The position numbers and the translations under genes were made by a program. Source: a virus. From it: DNA of 32,214 nt. The DNA is taken from IMG/VR virus record IMGVR_UViG_3300046804_001569, positions 1 through 32,214 of that record, one strand, 5' to 3'. A model generated the notes under the pieces. That model saw nothing but the letters and a program-made list of their open reading frames with translations. It searched no databases and was not told the origin of the DNA. Shown here in pieces: positions 1 to 6,972 of this stretch (the stretch's first letter is position 1; each line of letters opens with the position of its first letter).

Positions 1-165
1 TATATTAATGGCATCCATCCCCATTCCACTAAATGCATCTGCATCTGTTCTCGGTTTCCATATGCCTCCTCTAATATGTGTATATCCTTTATTAAGGAGT
101 TTTATTATTGCCCATTCAAATTGGATATTATTCTCAATGGCGCACGGTCCTGCTATTATTCTCAT
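1..165 (-). CDS. DAHP synthase/chorismate mutase, duplicated 5' fragment (first 55 codons)
   Basis: This is the N-terminal part of the gene complete at 31246-32190, present a second time because the window ends overlap. It starts with ATG at 165, four bases after the stop codon of the CmoA-like gene (170-172), and runs off the window at base 1. The A-G-P-C motif and the G-G-I-W-K-P-R-T motif are both present. The mismatch at base 128 changes codon 13 from ATT (Ile, right copy) to AAT (Asn, here), so the two copies encode slightly different proteins. It is not a second gene; treat it as the same gene read across the junction. Confidence 0.9.
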   Translation of the reverse strand, partial: MRIIAGPCAIENNIQFEWAIIKLLNKGYTHIRGGIWKPRTDADAFSGMGMDAINI

Positions 166-189
166 ATCTCTATTTGATTGCTATTATAC
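1..189. repeat. Left copy of terminal redundancy (circular contig overlap)
   Basis: Bases 1-189 match 32026-32214 at 188 of 189 positions; the only difference is T128 here versus A32153 at the right end. The overlap lies inside the DAHP synthase/chorismate mutase gene and runs into the end of the CmoA-like gene, so joining the ends restores a continuous operon. This is what an assembler leaves when a circular or circularly permuted genome is written as a linear contig. The unique genome is then 32,025 bp. A genuine short direct terminal repeat cannot be excluded, but its position inside a coding operon argues against it. Confidence 0.95.
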
Positions 190-844
190 CAACAAAATTA
201 AATGCCTGATAAAATGTAGATATGTGCCTATAGCCCAAAATCTGCAAATCAATATAATTTTCCTCTAGTGTTTTAGGTTTCATTATGAGCCTTAAATCTC
301 TCTCTTTTTTAAATATTTCCTCACTAGAAAAATTTTGAGCCTTGTAATCATAATGGGAAAATGTTAATACCTCCTGCAGTTTTCCATTATCCTGGTATAT
401 CTTTTCTGCCAAAATAAATACCCCTCCATTATGCAATCCATTGTATATATCCTTTAATAATTTAAATCTTTTGGATGGATTAATAAATTGCATGGTAAAT
501 ATAGAATAGATGATTTGAGCATTTAAAAATGATGGATTATCAGTTAAATCTATATTGCTAAATCTTAAATTATTGCTTTGTGATATTCCTGTATTTTTTG
601 GCAATAGATTACTATTATCATATCCTATTTTAGGGCATTTATATGGCAGTTCTTTTAATAATTTGCCGGTACTGCATCCTACATCATATATAGCCCCATC
701 ATCAGTTACAAAGTAATCACTAATGGATTTAATAGCCTGTATGAGAAAATCGTAATTAGGTACTGATTTATTAATATGATTATCAAAATCCTCTATAGTA
801 TTAAAATCAAATTTCTCCATTTTCTTTAGTTTTAAATGTATCAT
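170..844 (-). CDS. cmoA-like: CmoA-like carboxy-S-adenosylmethionine synthase
   Basis: A Rossmann-fold SAM enzyme whose closest recognisable relative is CmoA, which converts SAM and prephenate to carboxy-SAM (Cx-SAM) and phenylpyruvate. Numbering from ATG 844, residues 27-31 read SVPNY (CmoA SVPGY), residues 54-60 are the SAM motif D-V-G-C-S-T-G (CmoA DLGCSLG), and the middle has T-M-Q-F-I-N-P-S-K-R followed by L-x-x-I-Y-x-G-L-x-x-G-G (CmoA TLQFLEPSER and LLDKIYQGLNPGG). The C-terminus keeps Q-A-F-N-F (CmoA QCFNF). These matches span the whole protein, so this is more than a generic methyltransferase. Start candidates are 862, 844 and 820; 844 is chosen because GGGGAGG lies about nine bases upstream. 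It follows the small gene at 807-1052 with overlap and precedes the DAHP synthase gene by 4 bp. No CmoB partner is visible, so a tRNA role is not supported here. Confidence 0.88.
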   Translation of the reverse strand: MIHLKLKKMEKFDFNTIEDFDNHINKSVPNYDFLIQAIKSISDYFVTDDGAIYDVGCSTGKLLKELPYKCPKIGYDNSNLLPKNTGISQSNNLRFSNIDLTDNPSFLNAQIIYSIFTMQFINPSKRFKLLKDIYNGLHNGGVFILAEKIYQDNGKLQEVLTFSHYDYKAQNFSSEEIFKKERDLRLIMKPKTLEENYIDLQILGYRHISTFYQAFNFVGIIAIK

Positions 845-1052
845 TATAGTAATCCTCCCCATGATACCAATATAAATAATTACTTGTGCCTGCGCTTTTC
901 CTCATTTTATCTCCATGCGCATCTATTATCTGCTCCCTCTCCATTGCTTTGGCTTTTTCAAATATTACTATAGCATCCTCGGTTAAATAGTATATCTCAT
1001 TTATTTGTTCCATGAGCCATTGTATTGCAGTTATTTTTTTATCCTTACTCAT
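807..1052 (-). CDS. Small phage protein of unknown function
   Basis: An 81-residue acidic/helical protein; the start at 1052 overlaps the stop of the winged-helix gene upstream, which is typical of coupled translation (a longer form would start at 1079). It has the pattern I-T-A-I-Q-W-L near the N-terminus, then E-K-A-K-A-M-E-R-E-Q-I-I-D-A-H-G-D in the middle, and ends with an aromatic stretch Y-W-Y-H-G-E-D-Y-Y. I recall this arrangement from many uncharacterised Bacteroidota phage proteins but know no function for it. It sits between a predicted DNA-binding protein and the CmoA-like gene, so it may be cotranscribed with the modification cassette without being part of it. Confidence 0.75.
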   Translation of the reverse strand: MSKDKKITAIQWLMEQINEIYYLTEDAIVIFEKAKAMEREQIIDAHGDKMRKSAGTSNYLYWYHGEDYYNDTFKTKENGEI

Positions 1053-1485
1053 ATCTAATCCATTTATTTGCCCATTCAATTTCTCCCTCTAATGCCTGCC
1101 TCATTGCCTCACTCATTATAGTATCATACTCTTTTAATCCCTGCTTTACATAATAGGCATATTTAGTAATCTTCCTGGTATTTTCTAATTCCTTTTGCTC
1201 ATGCGTATCACTTACATAGTGGTATATAGAATATGGTATATTATTTACTTTATTCTCTCCTACTATTTTTATGATGCCTATATCTAGTAGATTTGATAAT
1301 ATGCCCGTGATAGTCTGATGGGGCATATTTAATGAATTACGCAATGCATCAGTATCACATTGATTACTATCTCCCCATATTTTAATATGGTTTAATACGC
1401 GCAATGTTTTAGTATTTAATGCGCCTGATTCGATTAATTTGGCATATGATTCTCTTTTTGCCTGGCTTGTTAACTTTGCTTTCAT
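1045..1485 (-). CDS. Winged-helix DNA-binding protein, putative regulator
   Basis: 146 residues. Residues about 25-75 look like a winged helix-turn-helix: a helix L-N-T-K-T-L-R-V-L-N-H-I, then D-A-L-R-N-S-L-N-M-P-H-Q-T-I-T-G-I-L-S-N-L-L-D-I-G-I-I as helix-turn-recognition helix, and a following beta wing (I-K-I-V-G-E-N). The C-terminal half is helical and charged, perhaps for dimerisation. It lies directly after an HTH gene and before the modification cassette, so regulation of early or cassette genes is plausible but inferred. The leader ends AATAAAAACAATATAAAC before ATG, nearly the same as the leader of the gene starting at 6456. Confidence 0.75.
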   Translation of the reverse strand: MKAKLTSQAKRESYAKLIESGALNTKTLRVLNHIKIWGDSNQCDTDALRNSLNMPHQTITGILSNLLDIGIIKIVGENKVNNIPYSIYHYVSDTHEQKELENTRKITKYAYYVKQGLKEYDTIMSEAMRQALEGEIEWANKWIRYE

Positions 1486-1508
1486 GTTTATATTGTTTTT
1501 ATTGTTTA

Positions 1509-1709
1509 CTATTTTATACCTCTAGATTCAAAATAACTCCATATTTTCTCAATGGATTTTATAGATAATGATTTGCCATTTAAAAATACATGCAAATTCG
1601 GCTGATATACTCCTACATCATTTGCAAATGCATTTAAACTCATTTTATTATCATGTAGATATTCTACTATTTTTTGCCTGGTATAATTATTTAAATCTGA
1701 TAAAGTCAT
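1509..1709 (-). CDS. Small helix-turn-helix protein (Cro/XRE-like)
   Basis: 66 residues, nearly all one HTH domain: the segment M-S-L-N-A-F-A-N-D-V-G-V-Y-Q-P-N-L-H-V-F-L-N-G has the usual spacing of an XRE/Cro-type helix-turn-helix with the recognition helix around Y-Q-P-N-L-H. It has no extra oligomerisation or cleavage domain, so it is closer to a Cro-size repressor than to a CI-type protein. It starts just after the stop of the DUF736-like gene (1714). Likely role is binding an operator in the phage genome; the target cannot be seen. Confidence 0.72.
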   Translation of the reverse strand: MTLSDLNNYTRQKIVEYLHDNKMSLNAFANDVGVYQPNLHVFLNGKSLSIKSIEKIWSYFESRGIK

Positions 1710-1713
1710 TTTC

Positions 1714-1980
1714 TTACATATTTAATAAATCTAAAAAATCATCCTTTTTTTCCTCATGGGGTTTATTTGGATAATTACTATTATTTTGAGATTGCGTATT
1801 ATTCCTATCATCTATAGATATGCTAATGTATTTATCTCCTGCTTTGGATTCTCTAATCCATCCTGCAATGTAGATTAATTCATTTTTATACATAATCTCC
1901 CCTTTCCAATGTGGATGCGTATCCTTTTCTCTCTTTTTGTTTTGAAATAGTGCGCCACTATTATTTTTTTTGTTTTCCAT
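1714..1980 (-). CDS. DUF736-like protein, possible single-strand DNA-binding role
   Basis: 88 residues. The N-terminal half reads S-G-A-L-F-Q-N-K-K-R-E-K-D-T-H-P-H-W-K-G, then an A-G-W-I-R-E-S-K-A-G-D-K-Y-I-S-I-S-I segment, the pattern of small DUF736-type phage and plasmid proteins (short beta barrel). The C-terminus is a disordered Asn/Gln-rich linker that ends in D-D-F-L-D-L-L-N-M, an acidic and hydrophobic tail like that of bacterial SSB. It follows the ERF and exonuclease genes, where phages often place an SSB, so an SSB-like function is reasonable but unproven. Confidence 0.7.
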   Translation of the reverse strand: MENKKNNSGALFQNKKREKDTHPHWKGEIMYKNELIYIAGWIRESKAGDKYISISIDDRNNTQSQNNSNYPNKPHEEKKDDFLDLLNM

Positions 1981-1996
1981 TTTATTTATTATTTAA

Positions 1997-2728
1997 TTAT
2001 ATACTATCCATTAATCTATCAAATATCACTCTAGCATCCTCAATGCGTTTATGCATTGCCTCTATGATATTATCATCTTTTTTTATTGTAAATCTCCTTA
2101 CTCTTTTATCCTCTGGTATATGCTCTACATTTGCCTCTCTCATAACTATACTAGTAGCCTTTTCCTCTGCCATTGCCCATAAATCATCTATAGAGGTAGC
2201 CATATTAAATTCATGAGGTCTATCCACATAGTAATATGTTAATCTCTTTATTTCTGCCCTAACTATATGATCAGGATGATTACTTAATACATACACTAAT
2301 TCTGCCTCCTCTTTATTAGTTAAATCCATGTACGCCTGCATTTGATACTCATAGGATTTATTATTTGGATTGCCAAAAAAAGGAAAAGTTAATGCGCTAA
2401 AACTACTTTTTATATCTACCAGGATGCTACCATTATAATCAGGCTCTCCTATAAAATAATTATTTGCTATCCTAATTTTAGGCGCATTAGCATCTATATC
2501 TAGCCATCCTAATACTCTAGATGCTATTTCTAGATTTTTAGCCTCATTTGTAATGCCTTTATCCATTTCTTTAGTGGTTATGGTTGGTTCATCTATATCG
2601 TATTTATGTAACAGTACATTTTTTTGTATCACTTTCATAGCAGTATCTCCCCATTCCTGATCCTTACTCCTACCACTAGCCATTAAATTGCCCATTTCAG
2701 ATGGGCGCACTAACCATACATGATTCAT
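1997..2728 (-). CDS. PD-(D/E)XK exonuclease (YqaJ/lambda-exo type)
   Basis: 243 residues. A likely double-strand DNA 5'-3' exonuclease that works with the ERF annealing protein. Visible active-site pattern: the helix motif K-G-I-T-N-E with Glu62, G-E-P-D at 94-97, and the D-I-K core at 105-107 followed by S-S, which is the canonical order for PD-(D/E)XK recombination nucleases. The start at 2728 overlaps the ERF stop, which indicates translational coupling. Together the pair resembles Red/RecET-type recombination systems. No other domain is fused to it. Confidence 0.87.
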   Translation of the reverse strand: MNHVWLVRPSEMGNLMASGRSKDQEWGDTAMKVIQKNVLLHKYDIDEPTITTKEMDKGITNEAKNLEIASRVLGWLDIDANAPKIRIANNYFIGEPDYNGSILVDIKSSFSALTFPFFGNPNNKSYEYQMQAYMDLTNKEEAELVYVLSNHPDHIVRAEIKRLTYYYVDRPHEFNMATSIDDLWAMAEEKATSIVMREANVEHIPEDKRVRRFTIKKDDNIIEAMHKRIEDARVIFDRLMDSI

Positions 2729-2729
2729 A

Positions 2730-3287
2730 TTATAGATTTTGTAGTGTTAATAATTGCTCTTTTGTTAAATCATATTTCTCAATAGCCATATCTATACTCC
2801 ATGCATTACCATTAGGAGCAGGCTCATTATTTACTATTAGAGAGCATAATTTATTAAATTGATTCACGCTCAATGCAGGCTTTTTATCCTTATTATTTTC
2901 TTTTCTAATTTGCTCTCCATTAGCATCATTATCTATATCAGTAACTAATGATAGGCATACTGCCAATGAATATCTACGGTAATAGGTTATGCCACTACCA
3001 AATGCCTGGTAATCATTCATCTTTGCTAGGCTTATTCTAGGTATCTCCACTACACTATCTATCATCTCTGCAGATTCTATATGGTATATGGTAGTATTTA
3101 GGTAGGTTATACCCTCTCTAGTGTTTAGAGTTTGCACATAACCTAATCCATGTTTATTTAATAATGGATTAATTACCTCTAATATTTTGGGTAAATCTGC
3201 AAATTTGTAACCATATCCATCTGCATTTTTCATAATTACAGGCACATCATTTCTAAAATCTGCCAATGCTCTTAAAATTTGTTTCAT
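2730..3287 (-). CDS. erf: ERF-family single-strand annealing protein
   Basis: 185 residues. The N-terminal two thirds matches the ERF family: A-D-F-R-N-D-V-P-V-I at the start, the Y-K-F-A-D-L-P-K-I-L segment, and later Y-Q-A-F-G-S-G-I-T-Y-Y-R-R-Y-S-L, which is the hallmark GSaiTYxRRYsL motif, followed by the D-x-D-x-D-A-N-G segment. ERF proteins anneal complementary strands during phage recombination and genome circularisation. The leader has AAACATT directly before ATG. The exonuclease is immediately downstream. Confidence 0.92.
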   Translation of the reverse strand: MKQILRALADFRNDVPVIMKNADGYGYKFADLPKILEVINPLLNKHGLGYVQTLNTREGITYLNTTIYHIESAEMIDSVVEIPRISLAKMNDYQAFGSGITYYRRYSLAVCLSLVTDIDNDANGEQIRKENNKDKKPALSVNQFNKLCSLIVNNEPAPNGNAWSIDMAIEKYDLTKEQLLTLQNL

Positions 3288-3292
3288 AATGT

Positions 3293-3442
3293 TTATTTAT
3301 TTCTAGTGTTTAAATTGTGTTTAATTTTCATGTACTTAAATCCTACTTTTTTCTGCTCTGAAATAGTCATTTTGTTATAATCCTCAATTTTAATACCTAC
3401 TGCATCGCAGATAATTTTGTTTAACTCATCTAATGTTTTCAT
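3293..3442 (-). CDS. Small hypothetical protein
   Basis: 49 residues from the ATG at 3442, chosen over the longer frame at 3475 because AAACATT precedes it as in many neighbours. The protein is charged and helical (M-K-T-L-D-E-L-N-K-I at the start, N-T-R-N-K at the end) with no recognised domain. It stops just before the ERF start, so it is probably cotranslated with it. No function can be proposed. Confidence 0.6.
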   Translation of the reverse strand: MKTLDELNKIICDAVGIKIEDYNKMTISEQKKVGFKYMKIKHNLNTRNK

Positions 3443-3462
3443 AATGTTTAAATTTATATTCA

Positions 3463-3470
3463 CAAATATA
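3463..3470 (-). promoter_or_regulatory. Possible Bacteroidota -7 element (TATATTTG)
   Basis: Minus strand reads TATATTTG, a match to TAnnTTTG, about 20 bases before the ATG at 3442. No TTTG-type -33 element is present at the usual spacing; the nearest lies 31 bp upstream. It could be an internal promoter for the recombination genes, or chance in AT-rich sequence. Confidence 0.3.
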
Positions 3471-3498
3471 ATCAATATTATCTAATATATGCATATTC

Positions 3499-3909
3499 CT
3501 ACAAATTATTACTCAATTTTTTAATGCTAAATTCTAATTTATCCTTTATTTTAGATAATGTGATTATTCTATTTCTAATATCATCTTTAGATTCCATTAC
3601 ATATATCCCATTATTATCATACATCATGGGAATTATACCACTAAATAATACATAATTCACTAATCGCATTATCCCATCATGGCTCATAGATATATTCATA
3701 TGATGTTTTTTAATATTCTCATTAATGGTTTTTACTATTTTTCCATATTTTAACGGATCATTTTTTTTATAATGCCTAAAGGAATGCACAACTATAGGTA
3801 TCAAATCCATCTCCTCATTAGATAATTCATTTGCCTCTATAATGAGGTATCTTAATCTATCTATCTCATGCTTTAATTCCTGTATCTCTGCATTTATTTC
3901 CGGATTCAT
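3499..3909 (-). CDS. Hypothetical protein with N-terminal coiled coil
   Basis: 136 residues. Residues 1-25 are a coiled coil (E-I-N-A-E-I-Q-E-L-K-H-E-I-D-R-L-R), the middle is globular and His-rich, and the C-terminus ends in a second helical hairpin (I-R-N-R-I-I-T-L-S-K-I-K-D-K-L-E-F-S-I-K-K-L). The Y-V-M-E-S-K-D-D-I segment before the last helices resembles small winged-helix phage proteins found near recombination genes, but I cannot assign a family. It lies between NinG-like and ERF genes, which suggests a DNA-processing or regulatory role. Confidence 0.7.
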   Translation of the reverse strand: MNPEINAEIQELKHEIDRLRYLIIEANELSNEEMDLIPIVVHSFRHYKKNDPLKYGKIVKTINENIKKHHMNISMSHDGIMRLVNYVLFSGIIPMMYDNNGIYVMESKDDIRNRIITLSKIKDKLEFSIKKLSNNL

Positions 3910-3913
3910 AACT

Positions 3914-4432
3914 CTATTTTTCTGCGTTTTTAATTCTTAATTTATACTGTTCTATGATTTGCTTTAATTCGTTAATAGTATATTTTTTTTCCTTATGTGC
4001 CTTTTCGTATAATTCAAATAATTTTTCTCCTCCTATCCTTCTCTCTATTCCTATTTGATAATTTAATAGATTACCATGCATATGCTGATTGCAGGTAACG
4101 CATTGCCCATGTACATTATCCTCATCAAATGTAGTAGATTTGTGCCTGGTGCTATAATAATGCCCTGCATCAAATTTACCAACTAGAATTTTATCACATG
4201 AGATACATGATTTACCGCTATCCCTCATCCTAATATATTTGTTAAATATTTGTTGGGCTAATTTCATGTAATCACTCATAGTTTTTAATTCGTTTTTTAA
4301 TACTGCTTTTTTCTTTTGCCATTGCTTTTCCTTTTCGATTTGCACCCATATTTTAATGCATTCATCATCTAGGCAGTATTTTTGATTAAATCTAATAGGC
4401 TCAAATAATTCTCTACAGTTTTTACATCTCAT
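3914..4432 (-). CDS. ninG: NinG/Rap-like recombination nuclease
   Basis: 172 residues from the ATG at 4432 (an in-frame ATG lies at 4435). NinG (Rap) proteins are phage Holliday-junction endonucleases. It has an N-terminal zinc cluster (C-K-N-C, then Y-C-L-D-D-E-C), a basic helical linker, and a C-terminal HNH-like zinc module: C-I-S-C, then the D-A-G-H-Y-Y motif, then C-V-T-C-N-Q-H-M-H-G-N. This order is typical of NinG. The start codon is nested in the end of the 55-residue gene upstream (its last codons are GAG ATG TAA), so the two are likely translationally coupled. Confidence 0.88.
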   Translation of the reverse strand: MRCKNCRELFEPIRFNQKYCLDDECIKIWVQIEKEKQWQKKKAVLKNELKTMSDYMKLAQQIFNKYIRMRDSGKSCISCDKILVGKFDAGHYYSTRHKSTTFDEDNVHGQCVTCNQHMHGNLLNYQIGIERRIGGEKLFELYEKAHKEKKYTINELKQIIEQYKLRIKNAEK

Positions 4433-4589
4433 CATCCCCATTATTAACATATACATTTACCATATCTACATCACATTGCTCATTATTGCAGGATAAAACT
4501 ACTACCATTCCATCTCCATCTATACAATAATCCTCATATGTAAAATCATTATTCCAACATAATTCCTGATCACATAAATAACATCTCAT
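4422..4589 (-). CDS. Small putative zinc-binding protein
   Basis: 55 residues read directly from the sequence between two larger genes. It begins with M-R-C-Y-L-C, has two more cysteines at about residues 11 and 22, and then C-N-N-E-Q-C, so two C-x-x-C/C-x4-C pairs could hold a zinc. The ATG at 4589 overlaps the TGA of the previous gene (ATGA), and the 3' end overlaps the NinG start. Overlaps on both sides and the filled gap support it as a real gene. Function unknown. Confidence 0.7.
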   Translation of the reverse strand: MRCYLCDQELCWNNDFTYEDYCIDGDGMVVVLSCNNEQCDVDMVNVYVNNGDDEM

Positions 4590-4900
4590 ATCTCTAAATT
4601 TTTATTAATTAACTCTATTTCTTTTTTCATTTTATCTATCTCTACTTTTTGATTTAGTATAATATTTTCTAAATCTAAATTTCTCTGCCTAGATGCTCTC
4701 CATTCTGCCTCTAATTGCGTAAATACCTCGTATGATTCGCATAAATCTTTTATACTTTTCTCCATTGGTTTAATGTAATCCATCCTACCAGGAGATTTTT
4801 CTCTAATCTCATCCAATGTTAAATTAATTTTCATTACCACATTTGATATATTCAATCTAGCAGATATAATGGTTAAAAAATCTAAATCAAAACGGATCAT
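4586..4900 (-). CDS. Hypothetical coiled-coil protein
   Basis: 104 residues. The second half is strongly helical with a coiled-coil pattern (L-E-N-I-I-L-N-Q-K-V-E-I-D-K-M-K-K-E-I). The segment R-E-K-S-P-G-R-M-D-Y-I-K-P-M-E-K-S is a likely globular start; an alternative ATG at 4834 would begin shortly before it. The chosen start overlaps the stop of the ATPase gene by a few bases. Position next to the ATPase suggests a replication accessory protein, for example a loader or partner, but nothing in the sequence shows this directly. Confidence 0.68.
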   Translation of the reverse strand: MIRFDLDFLTIISARLNISNVVMKINLTLDEIREKSPGRMDYIKPMEKSIKDLCESYEVFTQLEAEWRASRQRNLDLENIILNQKVEIDKMKKEIELINKNLEI

Positions 4901-5870
4901 TATTTAAGTTTTTTAATTTTTCACTAGTAGATATAATTTTTTTTCCATTTACCTGGTCAAATTTAACAGTATCTAAAAAATCATTTAAATTATTTTTTGA
5001 TTTAATGCCATTTGATTTTCTAATGCTTTGTAACGGATCTACTCCATCTATCATAAATCCATTGCCATAATTAAAATCACAAAAAATCGGATCATTTAGA
5101 GCAGTATGCCTGCCTCCTGTATCCATATCTTTTACTTTCTCAATATTAATCCATGTTACATATTTCATTTTTTCATGCTTTACTAATCTATGTATGATTA
5201 TCATATCATCACATCTATTCGTAAATGATTTACCTCCCTCTATATGGTCTTTTAATGGGGCTTTTAAATGCCCTTTATACTCTCCATCATTATATATATT
5301 ACCTGATCTGCCACTCTCACTATTGGGATGCGTATTTATGTATATTGTTACTCCATATCTATTACAAAATTCTCTAGTTTTATTTAAAAATTCATAATTA
5401 CCCTCATAACTCATTTGCCTATCTAATCCTGTAAACGGATCTATTAGAGCCACATTGCACTCACTCTGCTTAAATATCTCTAGCAATTCCATAGGCTTAT
5501 ATAATCTATCATTTGCCACGAAATTAAAATAAGATTCTATTAAGGTCATGCCCACGCGTATCTCATCATATGATAATTCCTTAAAATTGCGCCCATAATA
5601 CATCTGAATCATATCCCTCAAAATATTATTCCTGCTATTCTCTCCACTCCATATGCAAAATTTTAATCCATGCTTTAATGCTAGATTCAAAAAATACCAA
5701 TTTATCCAATATGATTTACCCACATTATCATGCCCTAAAATTATTACTAATTGATTAGGTTTAAATCTTAAATAATCATCCAATGGGCATTCTATTTTTA
5801 ATCCCTCTTTTATTTTGCCATCTCTATAATCTATGAGATACTGCAATGCGCTACCAGGAGTTAATAACAT
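4887..5870 (-). CDS. RecA/DnaB-fold ATPase, putative replication helicase or RepA-like protein
   Basis: 327 residues with a single RecA-like core: Walker A G-H-D-N-V-G-K-S at 46-53, the W-S-G-E-N strand with a likely catalytic Glu near 77, Walker B-like A-L-I-D-P-F at 141-146, and the I-N-T-H-P motif at about 179-182. This is the layout of DnaB-C/RepA-like (SF4, AAA_25-type) ATPases without an N-terminal primase-binding domain. The last 60 residues are charged and probably disordered. It follows the DUF6291-like gene with a 1 bp gap. Likely role is unwinding at the phage origin; whether it is a helicase or a loader cannot be decided. Confidence 0.8.
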   Translation of the reverse strand: MLLTPGSALQYLIDYRDGKIKEGLKIECPLDDYLRFKPNQLVIILGHDNVGKSYWINWYFLNLALKHGLKFCIWSGENSRNNILRDMIQMYYGRNFKELSYDEIRVGMTLIESYFNFVANDRLYKPMELLEIFKQSECNVALIDPFTGLDRQMSYEGNYEFLNKTREFCNRYGVTIYINTHPNSESGRSGNIYNDGEYKGHLKAPLKDHIEGGKSFTNRCDDMIIIHRLVKHEKMKYVTWINIEKVKDMDTGGRHTALNDPIFCDFNYGNGFMIDGVDPLQSIRKSNGIKSKNNLNDFLDTVKFDQVNGKKIISTSEKLKNLNNDPF

Positions 5871-5871
5871 A

Positions 5872-6456
5872 TCATTTATTTAAATACCCTTTTTGCATTG
5901 CTTTTTTTTCCTCGGGAGCAATAGTAGATTTATATCTATCTCCTCCTATTCTAATCCATGTGCGCAATCTAGCAGGAATGCCAAAAGTTTTCTCTTTTTC
6001 AAATCTCATTTTTTTATCCTTTTCTCCATGCTCTGCCCAATAATGATAGAAATCATTTAAGCATTCTGCCCCATATATATCTACAAATGGCTCTAATTGT
6101 TTTTTAAATTTTTCTTTTCTTATATCCATAGATAATATAACACTATCACTATCACTATCATTAACGGCATTTTTGGGATGCTGTGGTATATCATCGCATG
6201 CGCTCGCATTCCATCGCTTTAATGCGTTTTCTTTATTCCTCTCTCTAATGCTCTCATATTTTTTTAAATCTCTTTTTAACATTTGCCTAATAGGCTCAAA
6301 TGCTATTACTGTTATCATATCCTCTGCAATCGGATCCTGATCATTTACATATCTTAAAATATGCTTAAATAATTTTCCTGCCTGGTCATCATCTAATTTT
6401 TCTATAGTGTGTATTATATCGCAATAAAGGATAAAACTATTTTTATTATTTGCCAT
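5872..6456 (-). CDS. DUF6291-like replication-associated protein
   Basis: 194 residues. The N-terminal 90 residues have the DUF6291 pattern: F-I-L-Y-C-D-I-I-H-T-I-E-K-L at the start, G-K-L-F-K-H-I-L-R-Y-V-N, and P-I-R-Q-M-L-K-R-D-L-K-K-Y. A linker follows, then a C-terminal domain with F-Y-H-Y-W-A-E and R-L-R-T-W-I similar to the end of some phage replication initiators (the W-x-E and TW pattern of DnaT/DnaD-like tails). It directly precedes the ATPase gene, consistent with an initiator-and-helicase pair. The leader is nearly identical to that of the winged-helix gene starting at 1485. Confidence 0.78.
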   Translation of the reverse strand: MANNKNSFILYCDIIHTIEKLDDDQAGKLFKHILRYVNDQDPIAEDMITVIAFEPIRQMLKRDLKKYESIRERNKENALKRWNASACDDIPQHPKNAVNDSDSDSVILSMDIRKEKFKKQLEPFVDIYGAECLNDFYHYWAEHGEKDKKMRFEKEKTFGIPARLRTWIRIGGDRYKSTIAPEEKKAMQKGYLNK

Positions 6457-6460
6457 GTGT

Positions 6461-6682
6461 TTATATTGTTTTTATTATATGCTTTATCTCATTTATTTTT
6501 TTTACATACTCTAGCGCATCATTTGGATTTGATACAAAATCTAATCCTATATCTAGAGATTTATCTAGCCATTCAATGCATACATTTTTCACCTGGTCTA
6601 TATCCTCATTAGGCATATGTACCCATGTTTTTTGGAGTAGCAAATGTGCCTCTCTCTCTTTTTGTATTAATTTATCATTCAT
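6461..6682 (-). CDS. Small hypothetical helical protein
   Basis: 73 residues, acidic and helical (K-E-R-E-A-H-L-L-L-Q-K-T-W-V near the start, K-K-I-N-E-I-K-H-I-I-K at the end). It overlaps the previous gene end by a few bases (start 6682, upstream stop 6679) and lies directly upstream of the replication pair. No family recognised. Confidence 0.65.
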   Translation of the reverse strand: MNDKLIQKEREAHLLLQKTWVHMPNEDIDQVKNVCIEWLDKSLDIGLDFVSNPNDALEYVKKINEIKHIIKTI

Positions 6683-6972
6683 ATATAATTCCCTCTTATT
6701 ATTTGATTCCTAATTAAAAAATTATGGCGCAATGCATGGCTAGTTCTTTTCCTAAATTTTTTATACTCATATACTTTACCATGCTCATTTTCAAAAGTAA
6801 TTTTAAATAGATACATATTATCATTAAACCACCGCACCTCTAGCCTATTCATATCCTCACATCTCATATATCTATCCTGGAATAGTATACTATATAGATT
6901 ACCAATGGATTCATAACTAACTAAAACTGCAAAAGGCTTTGATTTTCTATGTAATTCTATTATTCTCATCAT
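6679..6972 (-). CDS. Hypothetical protein
   Basis: 97 residues, basic, with alternating beta-strand patterns (F-A-V-L-V-S-Y, L-F-K-I-T-F-E-N) and a very basic segment K-K-F-R-K-R-T-S-H-A-L-R-H near the C-terminus that could touch nucleic acid. Overlaps both neighbours by a few bases, so it is part of the same tightly coupled early operon. Function unknown. Confidence 0.65.
   Translation of the reverse strand: MMRIIELHRKSKPFAVLVSYESIGNLYSILFQDRYMRCEDMNRLEVRWFNDNMYLFKITFENEHGKVYEYKKFRKRTSHALRHNFLIRNQIIRGNYI

Noticed and set aside
1-189. Genuine direct terminal repeats of a linear phage genome
   Set aside because: The repeat starts and ends inside genes and joining the ends restores an operon with 4 bp spacing, which fits contig overlap better.
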